DNA of 64,000 nucleotides from Adineta vaga (lineage: Eukaryota; Rotifera): the NCBI GenBank assembly GCA_021613535.1, contig CP075496.1, positions 12,152,001-12,216,000 of the forward strand, written 5' to 3'. How positions within the stretch are numbered: position 1 is the stretch's first letter; the number at the start of each line of letters is the position of its first letter. The notes beneath the pieces were generated by a model. That model had not been told where the DNA came from, did not search any database, and saw only the letters and a list, made by a program, of their open reading frames with translations. Both the position numbers and the translations under genes were made by a program. This document shows positions 22,230 to 41,403 of this stretch, one piece after another.

Positions 22230-22406
22230 TCATACAAACTTTATAAACAAGCTTTATTGTAAAATTCTTCTTTTTTGTATTAAATTAAACAAGATTAAAC
22301 TCTATTAATAAATATTAAATCAGATATTAGGGTCAAATTATATTTTTTCTTCTTCTTTTATTTATTATCATAGAATTATAAATATATAAATAGAACAAAA
22401 CTTTAA
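22230..22406. other. Short spacer TDP1 to WDR81
   Basis: Only 177 bp separate the TDP1 stop from the WDR81 ATG on the same strand. It holds AT-rich 3' UTR-like sequence (attaaa-type signals) and a TATAAATA at 22385 that is too close to the ATG to act as a normal promoter for this start. Close spacing leaves a shared transcript possible. Confidence 0.4.
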
Positions 22407-29137
<6,731 letters not shown>

Positions 29138-30684
29138 TAATTATCACATGCATTTTTTTGTAATTTTCTTTTTTTTCTATATGATTCCATTGCCTTGATT
29201 TGATAAATGAATATTCTTGTTTTATAAAATGATTTTCTTTAATCGATATTCTCAATTTTATGTATAAAGAACAATTGAATTTGAAATTTGATTATATAAA
29301 ATTCATAAGAGAAAAGGATTGAAAAGGATTATTATTCAAGGAAAATGTGAAAGAATTAATAAAATATGACAAAACTGACTGACGCATATTTGATCGATGA
29401 AGAAAATCAGAACTGATGTATTGAAAGTGATTCTCTTGAACAATTAGATACTGTCGGTTAAGTGTCCTAAAGCTTTTTAAACATCAATCAAAAGAATAAC
29501 ATAGAGTAAAAAAGAACGCTCAAGGGCATAACCTATGACAGAAAAAAGACTTTTGTACTTTTTTAAATATTTATGAACATCCATTATTCAAATTGAATGA
29601 GAATTTCTCTCTCTCTCCTCTTTTTTTCAAGTTCAATAAAAAATAGTTCATATCAAACTTCTTAACAGCTTATTTGAATATCAAATAAATGATTATTCTT
29701 AAACTGTTGCTTTTTCCTATCGAATAAATCGAAGTTATTTCTCATGCAGAGAAACCAATCAAACCATTGCATTCCTTTCATATATATTTATCTTCTAATC
29801 TATTATATAATTGATTTGAAAAAAAATCTGACATGAGCTCTTTTTTCTTTCTCTCGCAATCGAGAAACAAATCATTCTTTTCGTTATCTTATATATCGAG
29901 ATGTAACTAAGCAAAAGACAATTTGGAATTTTTCCGAAGAAATAAACATAGAAATCGAAAAGTAATTTCTCGTACATGTACATCCCATGAGAAAAGACGA
30001 AGAAGAAAGTAAATGGATCTTGTTGTCCTTGTTAGAATCATCGATGTATAGATACTGATTGTTCGTACTCGTGGGAAAATGAATGAAGTAATTCTCACAT
30101 GTTCCTATATTTCTTTCATTCACAATATATTCGTACATCATCTGACGTAATGATTCAATCTAATATGACAGACTTTGCTCGTCTTATTCTCTGTTTTGAT
30201 CAATCTAATTTTGATTCTATTCTGTTTCAATAGTATGATGGTTTTATCTTTCATATTTTTCTCATATATCAGTCATACAGTTGTGCCTCTCTCCTTGTTG
30301 ACAATCACTCGAGAGTTGACTTGACAGTACAATGAGAACATTGACTACAATACTGACCAGTGAGAACTCTTTAGTGTCCGTTTGTTTCATTCTGTCTCTC
30401 TCCCTCTCTTCTCTTTTTTTTGTTCATATGAAAGGGTAAAAGAAAGATCGTTAACCATCTGTTCGCATGCAGTTTATTTGAGTACAGTAAAAGACAAAAA
30501 AAAATTCGGCTGTCTTTTTCCTTTCTCTTCTTCTTTCTTTTTCTTTCCATCGCTTTTTTTTTTACACATTCGGACAATGAACGCGTGCCATGACAAGAGA
30601 GTCATGTACAGTTCAGTTTTTGTATGTTCTGCTTCATCATCATTGTCAGTGCCACGAGAAATTAGGAAGAACGACAACGACCAA

Positions 30685-30703
30685 GACGACGACGACGACG
30701 ACG
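30685..30703. repeat. GAC trinucleotide repeat
   Basis: Perfect GAC/CGA run upstream of IQSEC. A near-identical run occurs at 38557-38574 inside the large IQSEC intron. Confidence 0.85.
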
Positions 30704-31483
30704 AGAAAAAGACGGTAGCAATGAGGTTAGTAAATGCATCTAGCAATAAAACAAACAGTCAATGGAACAGAATGAATATATGCACATATACAAATATAGC
30801 TGAACATGAGGTGGCTGACTGACTGGCTGAGTACATTAAAAATAGCCGCTACTTTTCTCTTATTCAATACGGATACCAAAGACGCGCCTGTATACCATTG
30901 CCATAATTATTCTTCGTCTTCTTTATCTCTTAGAAAAATAACAACGACGATCGCTCTGTGATTATTACCCTCGCTCATCATTATTTTCACTAGCTTTCAT
31001 CAATATTGTTTTTCCTCACTCCTCCCTGGTCATTTGTTCGATTCATTCGTCTATCAATACGCGTATCATTTTTTCTTCTCATAAACTTTGATGACGGTAA
31101 GACAATAAGACAGCGAAAGAAGAAGCCTTTTTTCTCAATCTTTTCATACGATTAATAGAGCAAATGTCTAAATTCGATCGATCGTATTACGTATGTTAAT
31201 AATCATAATAATAATCATAACGTCGAAGAATGCAATGAAGCAGCAATGATAACAGACTAAAGAGAACGACTATAGACAATTATTTATGTATATATTATAA
31301 TGTACGATTTCTTCTTGAAGCCACATAGATGTTTTTGATACTTTTCTCCTCTTACATGTTATCCTTATAAGACAAGTTAATTTCTTATTCTTGTAAGATC
31401 GTTATTCGTTCAAGGTTTATCCGTTGTTTACTTCTCCCTTCTGATTCATTTTCTTGATGATATTAAAACATATGTCGGTCTAT

Positions 31484-31501
31484 CTGTCTGTCTGTCTGTC
31501 T
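31484..31501. repeat. CTGT tetranucleotide repeat
   Basis: Short run of CTGT units in the spacer before IQSEC. Confidence 0.85.
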
Positions 31502-32929
31502 TTCAGGAAAGAGTTCACTACTTAACTATTCAATGAAACGATGTCGGAAGAGAAGCGTCGGTATGGCTCATAATAATAGTCTTCAATAGATCATCTGTTA
31601 AATGCGGCATCAATATATGATATAGACATCTAAACCAAAGAGATGGGGAAAAAAACGACAGATGCAATCAAATCAAGTGAATAAATGAGTACTGCCAACG
31701 GGCGACACGCAAAATCTTCTCGATTCTTCTTTTGATAATCAATATGGTTGGTCGCGCTCGTTTTTTTTTACATACATATACTGTGATACAGTGTGTTATA
31801 GATGAGAAGTAGTATTCATTCCGCTTCGCAGACTAATTGTGCTCTGTCGATTTCAATTAAATCTGGACTCCTAACATTCAGTTACTTGTCTATCGCTTTC
31901 TCTCTCTCTCCCTCCTGAAGGCTATTCTGAGATTGTAACGAATGTGTCCCATGAGATGTCGACAAGCATAAGCCTATTCACAATCCAATTAACGTTGTCG
32001 TTTTCACTCTTTTCCTCTTTTATTCCATTTCGTCATAAGATCAACATATCCATTCTTAATTCGAACTTGACCTTGTGTTCAAACGAAACCGACATAGTCA
32101 GAATGACGCGACGGAAGTTAAAGAACTTTTGATTGAGATAAGTGCAATGCGAAGTGACCGTATGTCGATGATGATGTTCGTCTATAGACAATTGAATTAT
32201 ACGGATAGAATATAACATCGATGATTATGAAGTATTTCTCTTTATTAACGATTAAAAACGATTAGTTAGCTATTTAGTTGTAAAATGTCTGTTAGAATTG
32301 TCCTTGTATTTTGTAGTAGAAATGTTGTTCACTTAGTTGTATGTGTCTTTCTCTCTCTCTCTCTTTCTGTTTCTTTTTTACATGAGATCTTATTATATTT
32401 CAATTTTTTGTATGTTCGCTTGAATCTTGTGTCGTTAGTCGTATTTTTTTCTTTATCGGCAATGGTATCACGTTTTCCGTTATTGTAATCATCACTATGA
32501 CATCATTGACAATAGAAAAGAAGATAATAATAAATCGTTGCATTCTTCTTCTCTTTCATGTCATTTTCTCTCTTCTCCTCTCCTTCTTCTTTCTCTCACT
32601 CTCCTTCTCGTCTACTCAAATAACGGAAAGATAGCTGAACAATGAACATTTGTCATCAATGTCGATGTTTCTTAACTTTTTCTTACTACAACAACTAACT
32701 ACTGCTTCTTCTTCTTGTAAATTTCTTACCGTAGTTGGAGAGAAACATTCATATGGTTATGAACGACAAAGAATGACTTAAAGTGTGCCGTCAGTTCCTT
32801 CGTATCATAAACCGTTCATATTCTATTAAAAAAAAGGAATGCATACAAAATGTACCCACAGAAACAAATTAAAGAAAATCTTTTCTATTTTTTTTTCTCA
32901 TTGTAGAATGAAATAATTATGTTTTAATT

Positions 32930-35900
32930 ATGGAACAATATTTACGACAACGAATTGATTGTCCACCATTAGGTGGTACACGAACATTAATCGAAGAGAA
33001 AGATTGTATTATTAAAAGACAACAAGAAGAATTAAATAAATTACAAGCTCAATTTAAAACAATACAAGCTGAACGTGATTATTTACTTTCATTATTTTCT
33101 AATGAACAACAATCAAATATCAATAATAATAATAATAATAATCATGATCATATAATGTAAGCATTCTTTCCATCCAATTAGTTAATATAGCATGCTATGA
33201 AGTCATTTTTTTTCTTCTTCTTCTGATCAAGGTTAACTACGCATGTATTGACTTTGCGTAATCAGTCTTATTTAAGAAAGTGTATCTGTACATGAATGCT
33301 GTCATCAAGTAGACTTATAGATAAATGTGTAGAAATCCTATAAGATACATTTGTCGACTATCTGAACAAGTAGTGAGCTTGAGGGTGTATAGTGACAAGA
33401 TATTTTGATTCATCTCTTTTTCTGATACATATGTCATCATTCATCAATTTTGACAATAAAGTTAGCTCATAGCTACTAGCCTTGACATTTGTCCGTTTCA
33501 TAGCACATTTTCTTTTTCTGTATTTATGATCTAAAAAAATTAGAAGAAAGCTTTTCGTATAATTATTATATAAATATTTACTTGAAAAACTTATGAACAA
33601 TAATCAGAGGAAAATTATGGCTTTTCTGTCATGTATATCGGAGAAAATATAAAAAAGAATCTAACGTTAATCATTAATAATCTTCTTCTTTCTGTTTTAC
33701 TTTTCCTCGTCGAAAAAACATAATCAACTATGCTTGACATGTTAGCTATACGAACTATTGACTATAGAATCATGCGAAAGTCAATTAATAACGTTTTGTA
33801 CAATAACGTTTTCCCTATTGTCATAGAAGTACTTTCAATATCAAATTTTTCTCATCACATATTTCTTCTATTCTAACATCTTCAGAGGCATCTTGTTCAG
33901 TCTTATAAGTGTACATATGATAATGAATATTGACTCATATTTCTCTATGGAATGTAGATAGATTAGTTCAAGTATCAATTATATCTTTTTTATAGAAGAA
34001 AAAAAAAGAGAAGAAAACACCAACGCATCGATCGTACTTATAATAAATATAAAAACAATAATGAATTTTATTTTCTATTCTAGTCCTCAACAACCACTCC
34101 CAATAAAAATGACAAATCACACTGATAATCATTCATTATTGACAACAATCAATGGTCCAAATAATGCTTATGAACTTTCACAAGATCTTCATGATAAACA
34201 AATCGAAATGTTAGAACGAAAATATGGTGGAAATCTACGATGTCGTCGAGCAGCGACTACAATTCAACGTGCATATCGAAAATATAAATTAGAACAAAAT
34301 TTTCGTCATTTATGTGCAACGATAAAAACCAATAAACGTTTATCATGTACATTTCTTGATAATAGTAATAATACGACGATTCATAATCATCAAATTCAAA
34401 CGATAAAACCTCTAAAACCATGTTTAAGAACAAAGTCTTCGATTACAACGAATACAGATGATTTACTAAACGATTCGACTAGTTCATCATCATCATCAAA
34501 TACACCAACAAATTCAGATTCGATACCATTAAATTTTACTGATCGTCATCTTGATTTACCATCGATTAATTTCGAACATTTTATTGAAACTACTAAACAA
34601 CAACAGAATAAAAATCGTAAACGTGTTTGTATTGTAACTGATACTCCACCGAATCATCGAAAATTTCCTGAATCAATTGAAACTACTGTCAGTGATTTTG
34701 TTGATGGAAATTTAAATAAATCACTCGTACTGATCGAATCAAATAATAAAACTTCCATACATATAAATGGACATAATGGTCTACTTAAAACACAATCACC
34801 TTCACCAACGAATGAACAGAATTTTTATACAAATTTAACTGATTCACCTATTCATCTTCGAAAAATTTCGTCACAAAAACCAACTCCACCACTTCGAAGT
34901 TTATCGTTGAAACCTCGATCAACTTTAGTTTCAACTACGAATACTTTACCATCACCAATATGGAAAAGAAAACCGTCATTAACGATAGCAACCCATGACA
35001 ATGATCCAAATGATTTTTCTCTCGAAAGTCCAAGTCGTTCAAGTATACAACGTTTAAGTCCATCATCAACAACAAGTTCCGATCGTGATAATATGAGTTT
35101 ACAATCAACCAGTAGTGGTTCAAATTCATGTTCATTATCAAATAGTCTGGAATTAAATAATCATCATCATCATCATCAACAAACATTACTGATTCAACAT
35201 CAACCGGTTTTGCATGGACAGGAACGAACATCCAATATAAGAATGAATGAAACATATCGTCGACGTTGTTATCGAGCTGGACTGAATATTTTTAATAAGT
35301 AAATTTTTGAATATTTCAGATTATTTCATCATAAGTTTTTATTGTATAGAAAACCTGAACGTGGTATTCGTTATTTAATTGCACATCGTTTTCTTGAAGC
35401 TCATCCTCAAGCTGTTGCACGATTTTTACTTTCACGAAAAGGTTTAAGTCGACAAATGATTGGTGAATATCTTGGTAACTTACAAGATCCATTTGCTATG
35501 CAAGTCTTACAGTAAATTATGATAATAAAATGTTATTTTCTTTTCATAACATTTTGAGTTCTTTTCTTCTTCTTCTAGTGCTTTTGTTAATGAATTTAAT
35601 TTCCATGATATACCTATTGATGAAGCTTTGAGAAAATTCCAATCATCATTTCGACTACCAGTAAGAGAGACTAAAGCTAAATGAATTAAAATCTATTCTT
35701 TTCTTTTGTCTTTTTCATTAAAGGGTGAAGCACAAAAAATCGAACAATTGATGAAAGTAAGTCTAACATGAAGTATACTTGAATATATATTTTCAATGGA
35801 AAAAAAAGGAAAATGATTGACTCATCAAAAGAGATTTTATTTCTTTTTTTTATTAATTCTTTTATTCAGGTCTTTGGACAACGTTATTGTGCAACCAATC

Positions 35901-37447
35901 CTACATCATCACCTTCATCGAATGTTGATACAATATTTATATTAGCTTTTGCTATTATTATGTTAAATACAGATCTACATAGTCGAAATATCAAATCAGA
36001 GAAAAAAATGCGGTTAGAACAATTTATCAAAAATCTTCGAGGTAAGAAGAAATTCATTTGTATCTCTTTATATCGATATAAATCGAAAGGAAATTATGTA
36101 ATTTGATAGAACATTTCTTCGTTGCATGCTTGTGTGTATGTCTGACGATTGGTTATGTATTTAGTGGTTGTCAATTTTTTTCACAATGTAAATACGCATA
36201 GAATGTAATATAATGAATCTTTTACCATTACTGCAGGCTATTAGTTGCCGTAGCAGGAAAAACGAACGACACTGATTGCCAATTTGTCACTTTCTTTCTT
36301 TTTTTTCTTTTTTGCCCGTCGCGTTCGCCTGCTTGCAAACACGCTCATGATGAGAAGGATTACAACATAGGTAAAACTTTCCTATGAGCCCTTCTTCTTC
36401 GCTGTCTGATTTCTTTTTCCACTGATCAAACTAAAGAATGTACATAAACATTCTACTTTCCATAGGATTCATATATATATTCGATATATTAGTTGCGTGT
36501 CAGATTAATTTACCGTTATGTGAGGTAAAATAGATGGAAGAAGAGAATGTTGATTTGATAAATTGTGTGTGTGTGTGTGTGTGTTCATTCAATGTTGATA
36601 CTATTACTGATGATAGTTACAAAATAAATCTCGCTGATTTCTTCTTTTAATGAGCTACATAAAACTAACACATGCACACTAACCGGATGCGAATCGCATC
36701 GCTCGCATCGATAGTTAATCGAAAGGATAACATACACCATCACGCGTCTATACATTCTCAAGAAGCTAAACTTGTTTGCTCGTTTTCCAAATATATATAT
36801 ATAAAGATGGAGAAGAAGAAATAGCACAGCCAGACAAGAATCAATTAGGAAACGCTTTTTCAAGTAAACAGTACTACTATCAGACAAATTGACCAGCTGC
36901 ATGAAGCAAATAGGAAGAGACATTGAGAGAGAGAAAAAGAGATGATGTTGAGGCATAATTCCGATGAAGATTCATTTTCTTTTTCTTATTTATTGATGTT
37001 TCTCGTATTACAAGGTTTATATCATTCCTATTGATAAATATCTCTTCTAAAATCTCATAATCATTGGTAAGTTTCTTTTGGTACATATATAAGCAATAAA
37101 TAATAGTGTAAGTTATCCGAAAAGATCTGACTTGATTTTCTACTATAATATGACTATGAATCAAGATAAGAAAATAAAATCATCGGCTTAGTTTTCTGCT
37201 GTTATGCGATTGCCATTTCTCGTTCTATGTCTTTTAAATTAAATAAGATTTGTATGTTGCATTCACTAGAAAAGCATCTTTGTATGTTGTCATCAATGAT
37301 GATGGACATATCGTTGACGGAGCGAAGCGAAAGAGAACAAAAAAGATGAAACAGATTAGACAACATTGAACTGATGTGAATATAAAACGAAGTCTTTGTT
37401 AGAAGATAAGTTCATTATTCCGATGCGCTCTCGTTAAAACGACATGA

Positions 37448-37483
<36 letters not shown>

Positions 37484-40310
37484 AAGAGAAATGACAGTAG
37501 ATTATAGGAGGAAAAAAGAAAAAAAATGATGCATGAATGAGATGATCGTTACGTTGCATTTTTTTGTCTTTTTTTTCCTATATAGACAAATATAGGGTTT
37601 CAATATACTCGCAAACGCGCATACACATTTGTAAGATTGACATGATTAGTGAAATCCAAGGGTGACAAGCGAAATTCGATTTAGCTGAGCTATTTTTTTC
37701 TCTCTTCTTGCTTACTTGTCTTTTTTCATCAATCCGATCTAATGTCTAGAGAATTTGAGCTATTGGCATTTCACTTTGGATTAGTGTAATAATTTCTTTT
37801 TCTCTCGTAGCATTAGAATAATTTTTTAATTAAGATCTTAATGTTCCATTGGATAAGCATGGACTGATTTATATTTTTCTTCGTAATTTTCTTCTTCGTC
37901 TTCTTCCTGAGTATAGAATGCCTATGAGACCAAGAAAAAGAAAAACTAGAATAGGCAATACGAACAAAGATAGCTAAAGGCTTATTTTAATCGAGATTGA
38001 TGCAGGCTATATTTTACAACTAAGTACGATAGATTTTTGTTGTAGTAGACATATTCTCTAAGTAAATCAAAGTGTTCAATCTCCTTTTTGTTGAGTAAAG
38101 AAAAACGTTTATATAGAAATGTGTATGCAAGCGGAAGAGAAAAGGAAAGTAGAAGAAAATCGAATCAAACAGTTTTTTTTTCAAATGAAGAAAAAACTGC
38201 TTACTTGCTATTACCGTTACTTAAGCAGTATCCTTCGCTCTTTCTTCTTCTTCTTCTTCTTCTCCTTTTTTGTAGATTCATCATCCGCTTAGTTGTTCGA
38301 GAGTAGTATAGAGAGAAAGATGATTTCCGCTTGCTGCACAATCCGACACTCATTCGTTATAGACAAGTGGAAGAAAACGCTTTTTCAAGAACGACCATTC
38401 ATTCACTTATTCACTCATTCATCTACTTGTTCTCATTATCAATCATATCAAGGTCTTTTCGCTTGCAAAGTCCTAGTCAAAATTGAATTTTGTTCTCATT
38501 TGTATCGACTTTGACGAACAGTTCTTATTCTCTATCACTAATAATATTAATGTTGAGACGACGACGACGACGACAATGAAGAGAGAGAAAACTATATATA
38601 AACAGAAATTATATTGACGAGAGAAAAACTAAAAAAAAGAGAGCGAAGAGAAAGAGAAGAAGAAGAAAAATCGATCATTTCAATTTTTACAATACTATAT
38701 ATTATAGATTGATTTTTTTTCACAAATCACAGTTGAGTTAGCGAATGGACGTCAACCAAATATGTCTCGTTCAACCGGAGAAAAACGAGAGTCAGAGAAA
38801 AAAAAAAGGAGAGAAAGAGAGAAGGAACGGCTTTTCCATAGCTTCCTCTCCAAATATATGTCAGAGACGAAGAAGAAGAAAAAACGCCAAGTAAGTTGCA
38901 AAAGAAGAAGAAGAAGAAAATCATCATCTATAAATCATCGACCATTCGCATGTAGTAGTGCCAGTCTTTCTCATCGTTCGCTTCTCGTTATTACGCTATA
39001 CTCTAACGAGAAAGAAAAAGAAAGAAAATTTTCTATGTCAACAAATATTTAATTTTATTCTACATATTCAGATTGCTTAATAATTATTATATTTTAGCAA
39101 TTGATGATGGTGAAGATCTTGATATTAATTATTTAACTGGAATTTATGAACGTATACGTACACAAGAATTCCGTCCTGATAGTGATCATGTTACGCAAGT
39201 GGCGAAATTTGAACAAACACTTGTGGGCAAAAAGCCCATCTTGATTGCACCGCACCGACGACTTGTATGTTACTGTCGTCTATATGAAATTTATGATTTA
39301 TCAAAACGAGAACGACTTACTGCACATCAACGTGAAGTTTTTCTTTTCAATGATTTACTTGTGGTAAGTAGAGACATGATAATAAAGTGCTCAATTAGTT
39401 AGGATGCCATTTTTAGATTACAAAGATTTCGGGCAAGAAACGTCAACAATTGCAGTATCAATTTCGGCAAGCATTTCGTCTATCAGGAATGAATTTATAT
39501 CTATTTGAAACAACATGTAAGTTCAATTGAAATATTTTATTTAGTTTTATCGATGAAATATATAGATTATCAATACGGAATACGTCTTGTACGTAAACCA
39601 GATATCAATCAAACCAATTTGATCACATTCAATGCACGAAATGAACATGATCGAACAAAATTTTGTGAAGATTTAAAAGAAGCAATCATGGAAATGGATG
39701 AAATGGAAGGATTACGTATCCAATCTGAACTAGATAAATTACGTGGTTCGTGGAGTTCACTCGCTGATGTTCCAACAACAAATGGAGTTGTTTCTTCATT
39801 AATTGATTATCCAACAAATAAACGTGATCGACCATTATCAAGAACATTATCAAATTCTCTACTCGATATGACATTAACAATGAATACACCACCAACATGT
39901 ATGTTTATTTCTCATAATTAAAAACAAAGAGCTCTTTCTTTTCTTTTCTTTTCATATTAGTCAATCATCATCCAACAATAAACAATACTGCAGACGTTTT
40001 ACCATATAGAAATTCTCAATGTTCAGTGGATAGTGGAATGGTAATGAAAGAAAATCTAAATAGTATTCTTTTAGTTAATCGTGATCATATCCTTTTCACA
40101 ACCAAAAAGTGTCCATTCGAGATGATTTTATGGTTACTTTTTCGGGTTGTGGATAGAACGGATCGCCTATTCTTCTTCTTCTCATAAATAGAACTTTTTT
40201 CAAATCATATTCTATTGTCTTCTTCGTTTTTCTTACAGGTATCCTTAACCAATGATTTCTCGCCAAATAATGGATATCCTCTTCGTTCAATTGGTATAAA
40301 ACTAACTTGA
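32930..40310 (+). CDS. IQSEC: IQSEC/BRAG-type Arf guanine-nucleotide exchange factor
   Basis: IQSEC proteins activate Arf GTPases at membranes and synapses and bind calmodulin. Exons 32930-33156, 34084-35298, 35350-35511, 35579-35660, 35724-35756, 35870-36041, 39098-39363, 39417-39516, 39566-39898, 39961-40040, 40239-40310; 913 aa. An N-terminal coiled coil ('[20 protein letters not shown]') is followed by an IQ motif ('[13 protein letters not shown]') and a long S/T-rich linker. The Sec7 domain includes '[20 protein letters not shown]', the catalytic-glutamate motif '[11 protein letters not shown]', '[19 protein letters not shown]' and '[11 protein letters not shown]'. A PH domain follows ('[16 protein letters not shown]', 'VFLFNDLLV', 'YYQYGIRL'). 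The 33-nt exon 35724-35756 encodes just the catalytic motif and is in phase 0, so skipping it would keep frame but remove the catalytic residue. The 3 kb intron 36042-39097 separates most of Sec7 from its C-terminal helices and the PH domain. Confidence 0.93.
36564..36584. repeat. TG dinucleotide microsatellite
   Basis: Perfect TG run inside the large IQSEC intron. Confidence 0.9.
37449..37483. repeat. GA dinucleotide microsatellite
   Basis: Nearly perfect GA run with one phase slip inside the large IQSEC intron, the longest simple repeat in the window. Confidence 0.9.
38557..38574. repeat. GAC trinucleotide repeat
   Basis: Six GAC units about 0.5 kb upstream of the IQSEC exon at 39098. Confidence 0.85.
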
Positions 40311-40500
40311 ATTAGGAATACATTCTCTAGATAAAATTGATGAAGCTAGTCAGTCAATTGTAAACAGTTTTCTGTTTTCTTTTTCTACGTGCGAAATGAA
40401 GAACATTGTCGTTTTTTTTTGTACTTGTATCAATTCCTTTTTTTCTCTTTGTGAAATAATGAAAAAACCACACGTATTGAAAGAATATACTTGTTTCTAT

Positions 40501-41403
40501 CTAAAAATGATTGAATTTCGAAACTTTCTCGAGATTTTCCTTGGCTTTCAATGTTAAATGATGGTTTTCTTGACGAAGTTGTTCATATTCACGAGAGAGT
40601 TTAGTTAATTCAATGCATTGTCGATTATGTTCATTGATTATGGATATTGAATTTACTTGTTTAAGGATTCTATCATGTTCAATAATAAATTGAGCAATTT
40701 GATTTGTTAATTTTATTAATAAATCATGTCGTTGTTCAACTTTAGAAGCATATTCATTGATTTGATATTTTTTATATCGATATTCATTTTTTAAATGATC
40801 AATTAAAGTTGTCTTTTGATTTATATTCAATTGTATTGCAGTTAAAAATTCGTCATAGTCAATATTAAATCTTGATTGAAGAATCGATGGTGAAATCTGA
40901 ATTAGAAGAAGAAATTTCGAATGTGAGTTTTTGTTAATAACACAAACTTGTTGTATGAGAGTTTTGAGAGAAGATTGATTAAGTAAATGATCGATTTGAT
41001 TTCGTTTAGCACGCATTTGTAGAAGACGTGTTTCAATAGGTTCGATTACATGAAGAATGTTCGAATCTTTTCGAAGATATTCAAGAATAATCGATAATGC
41101 TTTGAAATGTTCATGTAATGTATTAAGATATGTTTGAATTGTATGAAAATTTTTTGTATATTGATGAAGTTTTTGTAATAATACTTGATTAAGTTCGTTC
41201 GAAGTAGAATGATCCTTAATTAAAACAAAATCTGGTGATTTTTTTGATATATCGGAATAGGTTTGATGAATTTCAGCTGAAGTTTCAGTTATTGGACTTA
41301 ATAAACGATTAGGTAATGTACCATTTGAACAAGAATCTTCTTGAACGCATTGATCACATTCCTGCATAAAATTTAATTTGAAATGATTTTTTTCTGACGT
41401 CAT
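40501..41403 (-). CDS. Coiled-coil hypothetical protein
   Basis: A continuous 300-codon minus-strand frame from ATG at 41403. The product is Leu, Ile, Gln, Asn and Lys rich with long helical heptad-like regions, especially the C-terminal ~110 residues ('LIDHLKNEYRYKKYQINEYA', 'SREYEQLRQENHHLTLKAKE'). The N-terminus has several cysteines ('QECDQCVQEDSCSNG'). No family is recognised. A 51-nt segment, 40947-40897, has a GTTTGT start and a pyrimidine-rich TCTAATTCAG end and is in frame without stops, so it is probably an intron; removal gives 283 aa. The gene is convergent with IQSEC, 190 bp from its stop. Confidence 0.65.
   Translation of the reverse strand: MTSEKNHFKLNFMQECDQCVQEDSCSNGTLPNRLLSPITETSAEIHQTYSDISKKSPDFVLIKDHSTSNELNQVLLQKLHQYTKNFHTIQTYLNTLHEHFKALSIILEYLRKDSNILHVIEPIETRLLQMRAKRNQIDHLLNQSSLKTLIQQVCVINKNSHSKFLLLIQISPSILQSRFNIDYDEFLTAIQLNINQKTTLIDHLKNEYRYKKYQINEYASKVEQRHDLLIKLTNQIAQFIIEHDRILKQVNSISIINEHNRQCIELTKLSREYEQLRQENHHLTLKAKENLEKVSKFNHF
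40897..40947 (-). other. Probable 51-nt in-frame intron in coiled-coil gene
   Basis: On the minus strand the segment begins GTTTGT and ends TTCTTCTTCTAATTCAG, matching intron ends and sizes elsewhere in the window. It contains 17 sense codons, so retention or removal both keep the frame. Confidence 0.55.

Larger units (their letters stand above)
29138..32929. other. Spacer upstream of IQSEC, 3.8 kb
   Basis: No supported gene. It has pyrimidine/purine-rich low-complexity tracts, a GAC run at 30685-30703, a CTGT run at 31484-31501 and CT runs near 32350-32365. A 146-codon frame at 30382-30822 is driven by the low-complexity tracts and is rejected. An acceptor-like cattgtag at about 32900-32907, just before the IQSEC ATG, suggests a noncoding 5' exon somewhere in this region. 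Confidence 0.5.
36042..39097. other. IQSEC: Large intron of IQSEC, 3.1 kb
   Basis: About fifty times longer than the usual intron here. Its composition resembles the intergenic spacers: TG run 36564-36584, GA run 37449-37483, TTC run near 38241-38261 and GAC run 38557-38574. A 96-codon frame at 38762-39052 is Lys/Arg/Glu low-complexity. No nested gene was found; it could contain an alternative promoter or enhancers. Confidence 0.6.

Noticed and set aside
22385-22392. TATAAATA as the WDR81 promoter
   Set aside because: Only 22 nt before the ATG, so transcription would start at or beyond the start codon.
30382-30822. 146-codon plus-strand frame upstream of IQSEC
   Set aside because: Composed of low-complexity CT and GAC tracts, overlapped by similar frames on the other strand; no protein character or splice partners.
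37449-37483. GA repeat considered as part of a repeat array or mobile-element end
   Set aside because: Plain dinucleotide microsatellite, with no spacers, inverted ends or target-site duplication.
38762-39052. 96-codon frame in the large IQSEC intron
   Set aside because: Lys/Arg/Glu/Ser low complexity from GA-rich DNA; cannot be joined in frame to the exon at 39098.
40239-40250. GTATCCTTAACC, which resembles a U12-type GT-AG donor and branch point, at the start of the last IQSEC exon
   Set aside because: The preceding TTCTTACAG makes a good acceptor, the exon keeps the frame from 40040, and there is no AG or AC at the right distance downstream.
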